DNA of 57,785 nt from Acidobacteriaceae bacterium. Its GTDB lineage: Bacteria > Acidobacteriota > Terriglobia > Terriglobales > Acidobacteriaceae. The notes under the pieces were generated by a model that did no database searches, had not been told where the DNA came from, and saw only the letters and a program-made list of their open reading frames with translations. Positions 8,668 through 17,626 of this stretch are shown here, one piece after another (positions within the stretch are counted from its first letter, which is position 1; the number at the start of each line of letters is the position of its first letter). Location of the stretch: assembly GCA_025356095.1 (NCBI GenBank), contig JANXUR010000017.1, positions 1 through 57,785 of the forward strand. Reading direction: 5' to 3'. The position numbers and the translations under genes are program-made.

Positions 8668-8997
8668 CTATTCAATAATCGTCGCGAGCCGCGCCAGCAC
8701 ATCATCCACAATAAAGCCCGGTGCCTTCTCTACAAATCGCCCGCCGCGCGCCTTTACGTCCACCATCCGCAACTGGTTGCACAGAACCACGCCGTGAGTA
8801 GTCATGCCAGTTCCGCTCAACGACACCGCGAAACCCGCATAACGCGCAAAGTCGCCGCCCTGCGTAATGGGGCAAACCAGCACAGTACCCATCTGATTGA
8901 AGGCGCGTTTGGAGACAATAAGTACGAAGCGCGACCCAGCCTGCTCATGGCCCCGGATCGGGTTCAAATCCACGTGGAAGATGTCGCCGCGCTCCAC
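8668..8997 (-). CDS. mazF: MazF/ChpB-family mRNA interferase toxin
   Basis: This 109-residue protein shows the PemK/MazF SH3-like barrel. It begins MERGDIFHVDLNP, where the family has RGDI(W/Y)xxxxxP. RFVLIVSKRAFN and VLVCPIT follow, and the C-terminal part is LCNQLRMVDVKARG. MazF toxins cleave mRNA at short sequence motifs when the labile antitoxin is lost. The start is a GTG at 8997 that begins immediately after the stop codon of the antitoxin gene, so translation is almost certainly coupled. The chromosomal setting and full length suggest an intact module. Confidence 0.88.
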   Translation of the reverse strand: MERGDIFHVDLNPIRGHEQAGSRFVLIVSKRAFNQMGTVLVCPITQGGDFARYAGFAVSLSGTGMTTHGVVLCNQLRMVDVKARGGRFVEKAPGFIVDDVLARLATIIE

Positions 8998-9255
8998 TTA
9001 AATGACCTCATTGCCAACAGGGCCATCGTCCAGCCACGCGCGATCTTCCCGCGACGGCTGATTCTGAGGAGTGCATCGCGCAAGGAGTTCCGCCAGCGTG
9101 TAACGCGGCTTGCGGCCCACAGGAATGATCACGATCTTCCCCTCCTCTTCCCGTACTTCTACGTCCTGATCCAACTTCAGGTGGACGGCTTCCATCACCG
9201 CCGCCGGAATCCGCACCGCCGCACTATTGCCCCATTTCTTAACTTTGACGTTCAT
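8998..9255 (-). CDS. mazE: MazE/ChpS-family antitoxin
   Basis: This 85-residue protein begins MNVKVKKWGNSAAVRIP, the classic MazE/AbrB N-terminal DNA-binding signature. EEEGKIVIIPVGRKPRYTLAELLARC follows, which is the usual hinge and toxin-wrapping tail. It should neutralise the MazF encoded directly downstream and repress its own promoter. The ATG at 9255 has AGGAG ten bases upstream, which is why it is chosen over an in-frame start at 9282. A pair of 13-base direct repeats (9318-9343) lies 60-90 bases upstream and could be part of the autoregulatory region. Confidence 0.88.
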   Translation of the reverse strand: MNVKVKKWGNSAAVRIPAAVMEAVHLKLDQDVEVREEEGKIVIIPVGRKPRYTLAELLARCTPQNQPSREDRAWLDDGPVGNEVI

Positions 9256-9317
9256 CGCAGAAGCTCCTAGCCACCGTTTCAACTACGCCTCAAGGCTACG
9301 CCGCAACGCTCCGATTT

Positions 9318-9343
9318 AACACGACGCCTCAACACGACGCCTC
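9318..9343. repeat. 13-bp tandem direct repeat, two perfect copies
   Basis: The unit AACACGACGCCTC occurs at 9318-9330 and again at 9331-9343. A related CGCCTCAAGG is found at 9289-9298 and after the second copy. It lies upstream of mazE. It belongs to the set of unrelated-sequence short tandem arrays found in many intergenic regions of this window. Confidence 0.7.
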
Positions 9344-9538
9344 AAGGCCCACCAATTCGCTGAGGCTGAGTTCGCTGACTCTTAGTGTGCCGCGCCAGCG
9401 GCTCGTGTGTCAACAATGTTGATACGCAGCCGCCGGGGCTACAGCACTCCGGGTGCCCCTGTGCTTGTCCGTGTCCTTGTCGGCGCATTTTCCGGCTAGG
9501 ACGAGGTAGTTTGACCGAAGCGGTGCAAAAGCCAACGC

Positions 9539-10048
9539 CTACCCCGCCAAATAAGGCCTCGGCGCTTCCGGCTCGGCCACGAGTTCGCTGGCCCGGCGCA
9601 ACGCGCGCTGCACATTCGGCAGAATATTTTTCGCGCCGATGTGCTCTTGGAACTTGGCCTGCCGCATCAGCTTGCGGGGCTGCTCGCGCATTCCGCACAG
9701 CAGCAGTTGACGCCCCGAAGTGTGGAGCCGCGTCGCCAAATCCTCCACCGCCTTCACCCCGGTGGCGTCAATCGCCGTCATGTTGCGCAGCCGCAGAATC
9801 ACGACTGGAGGCAAAGCCTCTAACTGCTCGGTGATGTGCTCCAATTTGTCGGTCGAGCCAAACAGAAATGGCCCGTGAATGCGGAAGATGGCGACTTTCG
9901 CCGGTATTTCGTGCAACTGCAGGCTATGCGCTCTGCCTGCGTGCACATCTTCTTCAGTAATGCGGGTCACAGTCGTGGTCCGCGTCACCTTGCGGATCTG
10001 AGCCCAGTCGCGCGTTGCGGTTTGAGCGGCACTCAGCATAGTCAGCAT
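9539..10048 (-). pseudogene. SulP anion transporter remnant: C-terminal STAS domain only
   Basis: This 169-residue frame matches the tail of SulP/SLC26 transporters: IRKVTRTTTVTRITEEDV (the linker after the last membrane helix) followed by IFRIHGPFLFGSTDKL and VILRLRNMTAIDATGVKA of the STAS domain. SulP permeases are normally about 500-570 residues with 10-14 membrane helices before this domain. Here everything before the linker is absent and replaced by about 17 unrelated residues, and directly upstream is the divergent lipA leader. The frame itself is intact, so it may be a recently truncated gene or a STAS-only protein put to new use. No membrane segment remains, so it cannot transport. 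Confidence 0.65.
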
Positions 10049-10149
10049 GGCAGATTGTGTTTCAGGTCAATACTCCCCATCATGCCCAACAGAATAGCGC
10101 GATTGCTGGTTAGGTGCTGTGTGCCCCGTACCAAGGCGCGGGTTTACTG

Positions 10150-10215
10150 CCATACACCTGCCTTACACCCGCCGTACACCTGCCTTACACCCGCCGTACG
10201 CCTACCGTACAATAG
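10150..10215 (+). repeat. six tandem 11-bp units directly upstream of lipA
   Basis: Six consecutive 11-base units (pattern CC-N-TACNCC-N-N) fill 10150-10215: CCATACACCTG, CCTTACACCCG, CCGTACACCTG, CCTTACACCCG, CCGTACGCCTA, CCGTACAATAG. Copies 2 and 4 are identical. The array ends nine bases before the lipA ATG. The last unit contains TACAAT (10208-10213), a good -10 hexamer, with CTTACA 18 bases upstream as a possible -35. The lipA promoter may therefore be built from the repeat, and the mRNA leader would be only a few bases long. Confidence 0.75.
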
Positions 10216-10224
10216 AGCGAGCCC

Positions 10225-11145
10225 ATGGCGACCGCCGAACAACTGATTCAGATTGACACCGCCCCGCGCAAACCGGCCTCCAAACCGGAGTGGCTGAAGG
10301 CGCGCGCGCCGGTTGGCGAGAATTATCACAACCTGAAGCGACTGGCCCGCACGCTCGATCTTCATACCGTCTGTGAATCTGCAATGTGCCCCAACATCGG
10401 CGAATGCTGGCAGCACAAAACGGCCACCTTCATGCTCCTCGGCAACCTGTGCACCCGGCGCTGCGGCTTTTGCGCCGTGCCCAAAGGACGCCCCGAGCCC
10501 ATTGATTTCGACGAGCCCCGCCGCGTAGCGGAAGCCGTGCAGCAGCTTGGCCTGAAGTTTGCCGTGATTACCAGCGTCAACCGCGACGACGACAATATCG
10601 GCGCAGCGAAAGTATTTGCCATGACGATCGAGCAGGTGCGTGAACGCGTGCCCGGCTGCGGCGTCGAGGTGCTGATCCCCGACTTTCAGGGCAACGCCGA
10701 GTCTCTGCGCATCGTAATGGACGCCAAGCCCAACATTTTGAACCACAACACTGAAACCGTGCCGCGCCTGTATCGCGCCGTGCGTTCCGGTGCGCGCTAC
10801 GAGCGTACGCTCAAGCTGCTGGCCGACGCCAAGCAGATGGCCACCGCAACCGGCTCCGCTATTTCCACCAAGTCCGGCGTAATGGTCGGCATTGGCGAAG
10901 ACACCGGCGAGCTGTTGCAAGTGTTTCGCGATCTCGCCAAAGCCAAGGTGGACATCCTCACGGTGGGCCAATACCTGCGACCCTCGAAAGATCACCTGCC
11001 AATGACCCGCTTCTACACTCCAGCAGAGTTCGCGCACCTGAAGCGCGAGGCGCTCACCATGGGCTTCAAGCACGTGGAGTCTGGTCCGCTGGTCCGTTCC
11101 AGCTACCACGCGCACGAGCAAGCCGAATCCGGCGCCGCGCTCTAA
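10225..11145 (+). CDS. lipA: lipoyl synthase
   Basis: LipA is a radical SAM enzyme that inserts two sulfur atoms into octanoyl groups on the E2 and GcvH proteins, completing lipoate. The 306-residue protein shows both iron-sulfur clusters. Auxiliary-cluster cysteines are 50, 55 and 61 (in [13 protein letters not shown]), and radical SAM cysteines are 76, 80 and 83 (in CTRRCGFC). The conserved RSSYHA near the C-terminus supplies the serine ligand of the auxiliary cluster. No lipB lies nearby. There is no good ribosome site before the ATG, which follows an 11-bp tandem array and a likely -10 box, so the transcript may be nearly leaderless. Confidence 0.96.
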   Translation: MATAEQLIQIDTAPRKPASKPEWLKARAPVGENYHNLKRLARTLDLHTVCESAMCPNIGECWQHKTATFMLLGNLCTRRCGFCAVPKGRPEPIDFDEPRRVAEAVQQLGLKFAVITSVNRDDDNIGAAKVFAMTIEQVRERVPGCGVEVLIPDFQGNAESLRIVMDAKPNILNHNTETVPRLYRAVRSGARYERTLKLLADAKQMATATGSAISTKSGVMVGIGEDTGELLQVFRDLAKAKVDILTVGQYLRPSKDHLPMTRFYTPAEFAHLKREALTMGFKHVESGPLVRSSYHAHEQAESGAAL

Positions 11146-11219
11146 GGCCAAGAACAACCGCACACACTGAGCCCATGCCCGTTCTTCGCGAACTCCGCCG
11201 AACCTGCCCCAAAATACAA

Positions 11220-11250
11220 AACGGGCGAAGGCTGGTCGCCTGCGCCCGTT
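11220..11250. terminator. bidirectional terminator between lipA and the convergent M13 gene
   Basis: A 13-bp stem with one mismatch (11220-11232 with 11238-11250, five-base loop) is preceded by a run rich in A and followed by TTCTTAGATTTT. It lies between the ends of two convergent genes and can serve both. Confidence 0.75.
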
Positions 11251-11504
11251 CTTAGATTTTGATTTTCTCTACCTTCTTAAGCATATCCCAAGTCGCCGGG
11301 TGAATGTACTGATTCCCGAAATCTCTATTTGGTTTATTTCCAACTACATACGGACAATTCAGGCCGTTTGCCCCCTTGACAGCTTTTCTTCCCAAATTGG
11401 GAATAGCAGCCCTAGGCCTGAAAGCAAGAACCCCACCCTGAACCGCGAACAGCAGACGGTTGAGGATGGGGAACCATGCGGTGTTGCCAGTTCTTAGCCC
11501 CGCC
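11251..11504. other. gene-free remainder between lipA terminator and the M13 gene
   Basis: Together with 11146-11219 this makes a 359-base gap between convergent genes. Apart from the hairpin at 11220-11250 and a small CCCAAATTGGG palindrome near 11392, I see nothing here. Frames present lack ribosome sites and protein-like composition. Confidence 0.5.
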
Positions 11505-13568
11505 TTACCAAACCCGGCAGGCGTTCTTGCGAATCATGGGAGCATCCGGCTTGCAGTTAAATGCCGTCGCAAACTCCGGCATGTTACCCACCGTACCATT
11601 CACGCGCCACATTCCGGGCGAGTGGGGATCGGTCTGTGCCCGCAGGCGGGCGGTCTTCTCGGTCGTGTTCTGGCACCACACGTTGGCAAAGCCGAGAAAG
11701 AAGCGCTGGTCGGCCGTCATACCATCCACCAGCGGAGCCTCTTTGCCCATCAGCGAATCATGCAGTGCCATATAGGCCACGCGCGCGCCGCCGTTATCCG
11801 CTGCATTTTCGCCAAGAGTCAGGCGACCATTCAGCTTGGTGTCAGCGGTCGCGTCGTAGCCGGAGTACTGATCCGCCATGCAACTGGTCCGCTTCTCAAA
11901 CTCTGCCTTGTCTTCCTTGGTCCACCAGTCGGCCAGGTTGCCGTGGCCGTCAAACTGGCTGCCTTCGTCGTCAAAGCCGTGAGTCAGTTCGTGGCCGATG
12001 ACCAAGCCAATCGCACCGAAATTCAGTGCGTCGTCGGCTTCTTTGTCAAAGAACGGCGGCTGCAAAATGCCCGCTGGAAAGTTGATGTTGTTCATCAAAG
12101 GGTTGTAGTAGGCATTGACGGTGGGGGGAGTCATGCCCCATTCCTGCTTATCCACCGGCTGCCCGATTTTGCTCAGTTGCCGCTGGAACTCGAACTCATT
12201 GGCGCGGAACGAGTTGCCCACCGGGTCAACCCGCGAAATCTTAATGGCCGAGTAGTTGCGGTATTTGTCGGGGTAGCCGATCTTGTTATCAATCAAGGCC
12301 AGCTTTTCCAGAGCGCGCTGGCGGGTGGTCTCGGTCATCCACGGCAGGGTGCTCAAGTCCTCTTGCAGCGCGGTTTCAATGCGATGCACCATCTTCAACA
12401 TGCGCTCTTTGCCATCGGCGCCAAAGGTGATCTCCACATACTTTTGGCCAAGCGATTCGCCCAGGTCACCATCCACGCTGCTGGAGCAGGTTTTCCAGCG
12501 GGCGCGCTGTTCTTTCGCGCCACGCAGCTTGCGGCCACTAAAGTCAAAAGCTTCGTCACGGAACTTTTTGGGCAGCAGATCCGTCTGCGCGCTCAGCATG
12601 TGCCAGCGCAGGTAGGTCTTCAGGTCACTCAGCGAGTTGCTGGTGATGACGCCATTCATGCCCTTCAGGAATTCGGGCTCGCTGACCACTACGTTCTTGG
12701 TATCGGGCGCGCCAATCCCCTTCAGGTAGTCCGGGAAGTCGAAATCGGGTGCGAGCTTGACCACGTCGCTGTCGCTCAGCAGATGGTAGACCTGCTGCGG
12801 ATTGCGGCGGCTGACGTTGTCGAGGGCGTTTTTAGCCAGCGCGGTTTCAATGGCCATCACGGCCTTGGCTTCTGCGGCAGCAGCTTCCGGCTTGTCGCCC
12901 GCCAGCTCAAACATTTTGGCTACGTGGGCCACGTACTGCTCGCGCAGTTCCATGGAGTGGCCGTCTTCTTTGAAGTAGTAGTCGCGGTCGGGCAATCCCA
13001 GGCCGCCTTGGTCAATGCCGGCAAACTGCTTGCTGGCGTCTTTGAAGTCCTGCGTCGAGCTGAAGCCAAAGAACGCATTGACACCGTAGCGATGCAGGCG
13101 CACCAGCTCGGCGGCAATAGCCTTCTTGTCGTTGATGCCTTCGATGCCGGCAAACAGGGGCTTCATCGGCTCTAGGCCACGCTTTTCCATGCCCGCCTCA
13201 TCCATGCAAGCGGCATAGTAGTCGCCAATCTGCTTTTCCACCGGGGTGCGTTTGGCGTCGTCAGCCGAGTATTTTTCCAGAATACCCTTCAACACCGTGC
13301 GGTTGTTTTCCGTCAGCAAGTTGAAGTTGCCCCAGGTGGATTGATCGCCGGGGATGGGATGGCTGGCCTGCCACTTGCTGCATGCGTAGGCGTAGAAATC
13401 GTTGCAGGGGTCCAGCTTGGCGTCTACGTTCGAGGCCTGAAAACGCAGGCTGGCGCTGGAGTCGGACGCCGAATCGGCCGGGGCGGGCGCATAGGACTGC
13501 GCCAGCGCCGTGCTGGCGCAGAAAAGGACTACGGGCAAAATTGCAGGCAGCAGTTTACGCAGAGACAT
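11505..13568 (-). CDS. secreted M13-family (neprilysin/PepO-like) zinc metallopeptidase, copy A
   Basis: This endopeptidase has a signal peptide (about residues 1-24, ending STALAQ) and is about 687 residues, the normal size for the M13 family. The zinc site is VIGHELTHGFDD (HExxH) with the downstream ENAADNGG glutamate ligand. The substrate-binding NAYYNPLMNNINFPAGILQP block and the family's terminal CRVW are present. M13 enzymes cleave peptides outside the cytoplasm. A close paralogue lies directly upstream on the same strand (13880-15949), so this is a tandem duplication. The start could be the ATG at 13580 or at 13568; the latter has GAGGA just upstream and gives a better signal peptide. 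Confidence 0.92.
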   Translation of the reverse strand: MSLRKLLPAILPVVLFCASTALAQSYAPAPADSASDSSASLRFQASNVDAKLDPCNDFYAYACSKWQASHPIPGDQSTWGNFNLLTENNRTVLKGILEKYSADDAKRTPVEKQIGDYYAACMDEAGMEKRGLEPMKPLFAGIEGINDKKAIAAELVRLHRYGVNAFFGFSSTQDFKDASKQFAGIDQGGLGLPDRDYYFKEDGHSMELREQYVAHVAKMFELAGDKPEAAAAEAKAVMAIETALAKNALDNVSRRNPQQVYHLLSDSDVVKLAPDFDFPDYLKGIGAPDTKNVVVSEPEFLKGMNGVITSNSLSDLKTYLRWHMLSAQTDLLPKKFRDEAFDFSGRKLRGAKEQRARWKTCSSSVDGDLGESLGQKYVEITFGADGKERMLKMVHRIETALQEDLSTLPWMTETTRQRALEKLALIDNKIGYPDKYRNYSAIKISRVDPVGNSFRANEFEFQRQLSKIGQPVDKQEWGMTPPTVNAYYNPLMNNINFPAGILQPPFFDKEADDALNFGAIGLVIGHELTHGFDDEGSQFDGHGNLADWWTKEDKAEFEKRTSCMADQYSGYDATADTKLNGRLTLGENAADNGGARVAYMALHDSLMGKEAPLVDGMTADQRFFLGFANVWCQNTTEKTARLRAQTDPHSPGMWRVNGTVGNMPEFATAFNCKPDAPMIRKNACRVW

Positions 13569-13787
13569 GGTTCCTCGCATTGAGATTCGTCCGAAGTCCG
13601 GAGGAGGTGCCAGCGCATAGGGGAGACGGCCGGTCACACTTCCGCATCAGGCGGGAATGAACTTGAAAACCCTTCGATTGTAATACGTTCCGCAGCAGAG
13701 TGTTGTTCCAACCCGGCTGCGGCCAGCGACACAAACCAAGGGGCGGACACCATTGTGCCCGTGCGATACGTTAGACGTTAGGCTCAC

Positions 13788-13820
13788 AAAAAGGAGAGCG
13801 CCAAGGGCGCTCTCCTTTTT
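13788..13820. terminator. perfect 15-bp hairpin terminator between the two M13 genes
   Basis: Arms 13788-13802 and 13806-13820 are exact inverted repeats (AAAAAGGAGAGCGCC and its complement) around an AAG loop, giving a T run on either strand. It follows the end of copy B (13880) on the minus strand, so the two peptidases are probably separate transcripts. The rest of the 13569-13879 gap shows no gene. Confidence 0.85.
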
Positions 13821-13879
13821 TGCGGGGTACGTTGGAGTAGGTTGAGGGGGGAGGTTGTGGGGTAGGTTGGGCCCAGTCT

Positions 13880-15949
13880 CTACCAGACGCGGCAGGCGTT
13901 CGCCGGAACCATTGCTGAACCCGGCTTGCAGTGGAACGCGGTGCCAAACTCCGGGAAGTTGCTCACCGTGCCGTTCACCCGCCAGCGGCCGGGTGAGTGT
14001 GGGTCCGTCTGCGCGTACAGCCGAGCAGTCTGCTCGGTGAGGTTCTGGCACCAGATGTTGGCGAAGCCTAAAAAGAACCGCTGGTCGGGTGTAAGCCCGT
14101 CAATTGGAGCTGAATCTTTGCCCGGCTCCTCGGCGAGCAGGCTGTGCAGTGCCATGTAGGCCACCCTCATGCCGCCGTTATCAGCCGCGTTCTCGCCTAA
14201 GGTCAAGCGTCCGTTGAGCTTTACGTCCGGCGTGGCTGGGTAGCTGGAATACTGGTCGGCCACGCAGGCGGCACGCTTTTCAAACTCGCGATTGTCGTCC
14301 GCTGACCACCAGTCGTTCAAGTTGCCCTTGGCATCGAACTTGCGGCCCTGGTCGTCAAAGCCGTGGGTCAACTCGTGGCCAATCACCACGCCGATGCCGC
14401 CAAAGTTCAGCGCATCGTCCGCCCCTTTGTCAAAAAACGGCGGCTGCAAAATGCCTGCTGGAAAGTTAATGTTGTTCATGGAGCCGCTGTAGTAGGCATT
14501 TACCGTGGGCGGCGTCATACCCCATTCTTTTTTATCTACTGGCTGGCCGATTTTGCTCAGTTGCCGCTGGAACTCTGCTTGATTCGCGCGGAAGTTGTTG
14601 CCAAAGGCATCCTTGCGCTCCACTACAATCGTGGAATAGTCGCGATAGGTGTCAGGATAGCCAATTTTATTGTCAATCGCGGCCAGCTTTTCCAGCGCCT
14701 TCTGCTTGGTCACATCGGACATCCACGGCAGCGATTGGATGTCCTGATTCAGCGAAGCCTCCAGCGCATGGACCAGCTTTAACATGCGCTCTTTGCCGTC
14801 GGTTCCGAAGGCGACTTCTACATACTTCTGGCCCAGCGCTTCGCCCAGGTCGCCATCCACGCCATCCACACAACGCTTCCAGCGCGCCTGCTGTTCCTTG
14901 GCTCCGCGCAGCTTCTTGCCAAAGAAGTCAAAGTTTTCATCTTGAAAGCGCTTGGGCAAATAGCTGTTCGCGCTGACCACGAAATGCCAGCGCAGATAAG
15001 TCTTCCAGTCATCCAGTGACGCGGTTTCAATCACCGAGTTTAGATTCTTGAAGAACTCGGGCTCGCTGACGTTGATTTTGTCTGTGTTCGGCGCGCCAAT
15101 TTGTTTCAAGTACAGGCTCCAGGCAAAGTCCGGAGTCAATTTCTCCAACTCCGCTGGCCCCATGGGGTGGTACATCTTGTTGGGATCGCGACGGCTTACG
15201 CGGTCGAGCGAGCCCTTGGCGAGGCCAGTCTCAATTGCCATGATGGCTTTGGCCGAGGCAGCGGCTGCATCGGGCTTTTCACCCAGCAAGCCAAACACGT
15301 TGGTGACGTGCTCTAAATACTGCTGGCGGACTAACTTCGACTTTTCATCATCCTTGAAGTAGTAGTCGCGGTCGGGCAGACCCAGTCCGCCTTGTCCTGC
15401 ACGCGCCGTCTGCTGGCTGGAGTCTTTGAAGTCTTGCCCGGAGCCGAAGCGGAACATCACATTTACGCCCATGCGATGCAGGCGAACGATCTCTTCCGCC
15501 AGCGCGGGCTTATCTTTAAGGGCATGGATGCGCTTGAACTCGGGATCGAGCGGCTTGGTGCCCAGCTTTTCGATGAGAGGCTCGTTCATGCAAGCGGAGT
15601 AGTAGTCGCCAACCTGCTTTTCTACCGAGGTGCGCTTCTTGTCGGCCGCCGCGTACTTGTCCAAAATATCGCGCAACTGGGCACGATTATTCTCGTGCAG
15701 CACATTGAAGGTGCCCCAACTGGATTGATCCGCCGGAATAGGATTGCGCGCCTGCCACTTGCTGCACGCGTAGGCGTAGAAGTCTGTGCAGGGGTCGGCG
15801 GCGGGGTCAATCATGTCGGCGGAAAAGCGCAGGCTGGCGGTGCTAGTGGAAGCCTGCGCCAGTGCTCGCTGGCCACCAAACAACGCGGGCAGCAGAAGAA
15901 CGACAGTGACTAGAACGGCATGTGGAGTGAACAGAGTGCGGTTTGCCAT
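13880..15949 (-). CDS. secreted M13-family zinc metallopeptidase, copy B
   Basis: This 689-residue paralogue of copy A has a signal peptide ending near ALAQ. It carries the zinc site VIGHELTHGFDD, the ENAADNGG ligand block, NAYYSGSMNNINFPAGILQP and terminal CRVW. The two copies align end to end with the same key residues and differ by scattered substitutions, so both appear functional. An ATG at 15949 with GAGAGG before it is preferred over 15961. No regulatory gene is adjacent. In other bacteria M13 enzymes process exported peptides or scavenge protein; here the substrate is unknown. Confidence 0.92.
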   Translation of the reverse strand: MANRTLFTPHAVLVTVVLLLPALFGGQRALAQASTSTASLRFSADMIDPAADPCTDFYAYACSKWQARNPIPADQSSWGTFNVLHENNRAQLRDILDKYAAADKKRTSVEKQVGDYYSACMNEPLIEKLGTKPLDPEFKRIHALKDKPALAEEIVRLHRMGVNVMFRFGSGQDFKDSSQQTARAGQGGLGLPDRDYYFKDDEKSKLVRQQYLEHVTNVFGLLGEKPDAAAASAKAIMAIETGLAKGSLDRVSRRDPNKMYHPMGPAELEKLTPDFAWSLYLKQIGAPNTDKINVSEPEFFKNLNSVIETASLDDWKTYLRWHFVVSANSYLPKRFQDENFDFFGKKLRGAKEQQARWKRCVDGVDGDLGEALGQKYVEVAFGTDGKERMLKLVHALEASLNQDIQSLPWMSDVTKQKALEKLAAIDNKIGYPDTYRDYSTIVVERKDAFGNNFRANQAEFQRQLSKIGQPVDKKEWGMTPPTVNAYYSGSMNNINFPAGILQPPFFDKGADDALNFGGIGVVIGHELTHGFDDQGRKFDAKGNLNDWWSADDNREFEKRAACVADQYSSYPATPDVKLNGRLTLGENAADNGGMRVAYMALHSLLAEEPGKDSAPIDGLTPDQRFFLGFANIWCQNLTEQTARLYAQTDPHSPGRWRVNGTVSNFPEFGTAFHCKPGSAMVPANACRVW

Positions 15950-16032
15950 GAAACCTCTCAACAGTCAGTGACTCGGGCTGCCACGAATCGCAGCTCGGCG
16001 CAGTCGGCATCAGAAGTGAGACGCCGGAAGCC

Positions 16033-17106
16033 TTAGAACACGTGCAACTTGATCGTCAAGTACGTCTTGGGATCCTGCCGGATGGCCTTGATCAACTCCC
16101 GCGTCTCCACCAGCATTTTGTCGCTGTTTTCATACAGCGACGGATCCTTGAACAAGCGGCCTACGGTGCCTTCGCCCTTGTCCACCTTCTCGGTGATGGC
16201 CTGCAGCCGGGTGACGGTTGCGTCAATCTTGTTGGCCAGAACGTCGTCATGCGCCAGCTTACCCAGCGTGCCTTTACCGGCGTTCACATCCTCGGTAAAC
16301 TTGCGCATCTGGGCTAGCGTCTCGTTGGCGTTGTTGTAGAGCGAATCGTCCTTAATCAGCTTGCCCGCCGTGCCCTTGCCTGCGTTAATGTCATCGAGCA
16401 TGGCGTTCAGCTTGTCAATTGCGCCAACTGCCTTGCGGTACATCTCGTCATCTACCACAACTTTGCCGAGGGTACCCTTGCCCGCGTTCACATCGGCAAT
16501 CAGCTTCTGCATTTCGGTGACAGTGCCACTCAGCTTGCCATAAAGCTGCGGATCGTAGATCGCTTTGCCGACCGAACCCTGCCCGTTCTCCACGTAGGCG
16601 AGAATGCGGTCCAGCCGCTTGATGAGCACGTCAATATTTTGCAGTGATCCTTGACCCGCCCGAACCATGTCCTGCAAGTCAGGAGTTTCTTCGGTACTGA
16701 GCTCGTCCCAGTTCTGTGCCCGGCCCAGTTTGCTGTCTTTGGTCTCAATATCTACAAAGGTTTCGCCCAGCACCCCTGCCGTAGTCAGCTTAGACTTGGA
16801 ATCCTTGCGCAATGCCTCGCCGTATTTTGTCGAGACCAGCATCGTCACTTCCACGGGGGTCAACCCATGCGCCGGGATGATGCGCACCGATTCCACGTTG
16901 CCGATATCCACGCCCGCCAGGCGCACCGGCGCACCCTGCCGTAGACCGGAGGCATTGTCGAAGTAAGACTTGATGCGAATTTTTGGAGTGAAGAACCCGC
17001 CGGCGCCCGACATTAAAAACACCAGCACAAACAGTACGGAGCTAGAGACCAGCACGGTAATGCCCACCCGCAGTTGAGACCACTTGACCTCTTGCTTACT
17101 GGGCAC
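16033..17106 (-). CDS. MCE/MlaD-family lipid-transfer protein with 34-residue C-terminal repeats
   Basis: The 357-residue protein has one N-terminal membrane anchor (about 15-35). An MCE domain (about 38-115) follows, containing the NASGLRQGAPVRLAGVDIG signature. MCE proteins form hexameric rings that carry lipids between the envelope membranes. From about residue 170 the tail is five units of 33-34 residues, each opening with a GxGTxGKLxxDxxLY-like motif, probably helical and elongating the needle. The start is a GTG with an excellent GGAGG site. Neither an MlaE-type permease nor an MlaF-type ATPase is present within this window, so the transporter partners lie elsewhere. Confidence 0.88.
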   Translation of the reverse strand: MPSKQEVKWSQLRVGITVLVSSSVLFVLVFLMSGAGGFFTPKIRIKSYFDNASGLRQGAPVRLAGVDIGNVESVRIIPAHGLTPVEVTMLVSTKYGEALRKDSKSKLTTAGVLGETFVDIETKDSKLGRAQNWDELSTEETPDLQDMVRAGQGSLQNIDVLIKRLDRILAYVENGQGSVGKAIYDPQLYGKLSGTVTEMQKLIADVNAGKGTLGKVVVDDEMYRKAVGAIDKLNAMLDDINAGKGTAGKLIKDDSLYNNANETLAQMRKFTEDVNAGKGTLGKLAHDDVLANKIDATVTRLQAITEKVDKGEGTVGRLFKDPSLYENSDKMLVETRELIKAIRQDPKTYLTIKLHVF

Positions 17107-17230
17107 AGCGCCTCCTGAGTCTTCACCGTGCGGGTTAAAAGCGCACGCAGCGTTACGGGCAAATCCCTAACCTAGAGCAGAGCTACGGCACGGCCAAGGA
17201 CACGATTGCATGATACCAAAGGCAACGCCC

Positions 17231-17626
17231 CTATTCGCCGGACCGGGGCTCCGACTCCAGAATCACATGGGCGATCGCCTCGGCCGCAGTGTGGGTCAGC
17301 GAGATCGAAGTGCGGTTAGCCTTTAGGCCCGCAGCCACCTCTGCCGCGCGGCCATGGAATACCAGCATGGGCCGCCCACCTGGGCGCCGCATCACTTCAA
17401 TATCGCGCCATCGCACCCCCCGCGACCAGCCTGTGCCCAATGCCTTCATTCCGGCTTCTTTGGCGGCAAAACGTGCCGCATAGCGCTCAATCCGGTTGGC
17501 TTTGGCATCACAATATCTACGTTCGGCGTCGGTAAAGATGCGGTTCAGAAAGCGGTCGCCCCAGCGCTGTACGGCCGCCGCAATGCGCGGCACTTCGGCC
17601 ACGTCAATTCCCGTGCCGACGATCAT
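17231..17626 (-). CDS. acpS: holo-[acyl-carrier-protein] synthase
   Basis: AcpS transfers the 4'-phosphopantetheine arm from coenzyme A to apo-ACP. At 131 residues it matches the family. Motifs are the N-terminal GTGIDVAEVPRI, whose Asp8 binds magnesium, and RFAAKEAGMKALG with the catalytic/metal-binding glutamate. SISLTHT follows near the C-terminus. The ATG overlaps the stop codon of selA (ATGA overlap), so the two are translationally coupled although their functions are unrelated. Confidence 0.94.
   Translation of the reverse strand: MIVGTGIDVAEVPRIAAAVQRWGDRFLNRIFTDAERRYCDAKANRIERYAARFAAKEAGMKALGTGWSRGVRWRDIEVMRRPGGRPMLVFHGRAAEVAAGLKANRTSISLTHTAAEAIAHVILESEPRSGE

Noticed and set aside
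10144-11163. Long minus-strand frame antisense to lipA
   Set aside because: Codon-shadow of lipA; composition is not protein-like for that strand and the lipA frame has all motifs.
11460-13175. 571-codon plus-strand frame opposite M13 copy A
   Set aside because: GC-rich shadow frame; no ribosome site, and the minus-strand peptidase is unambiguous.
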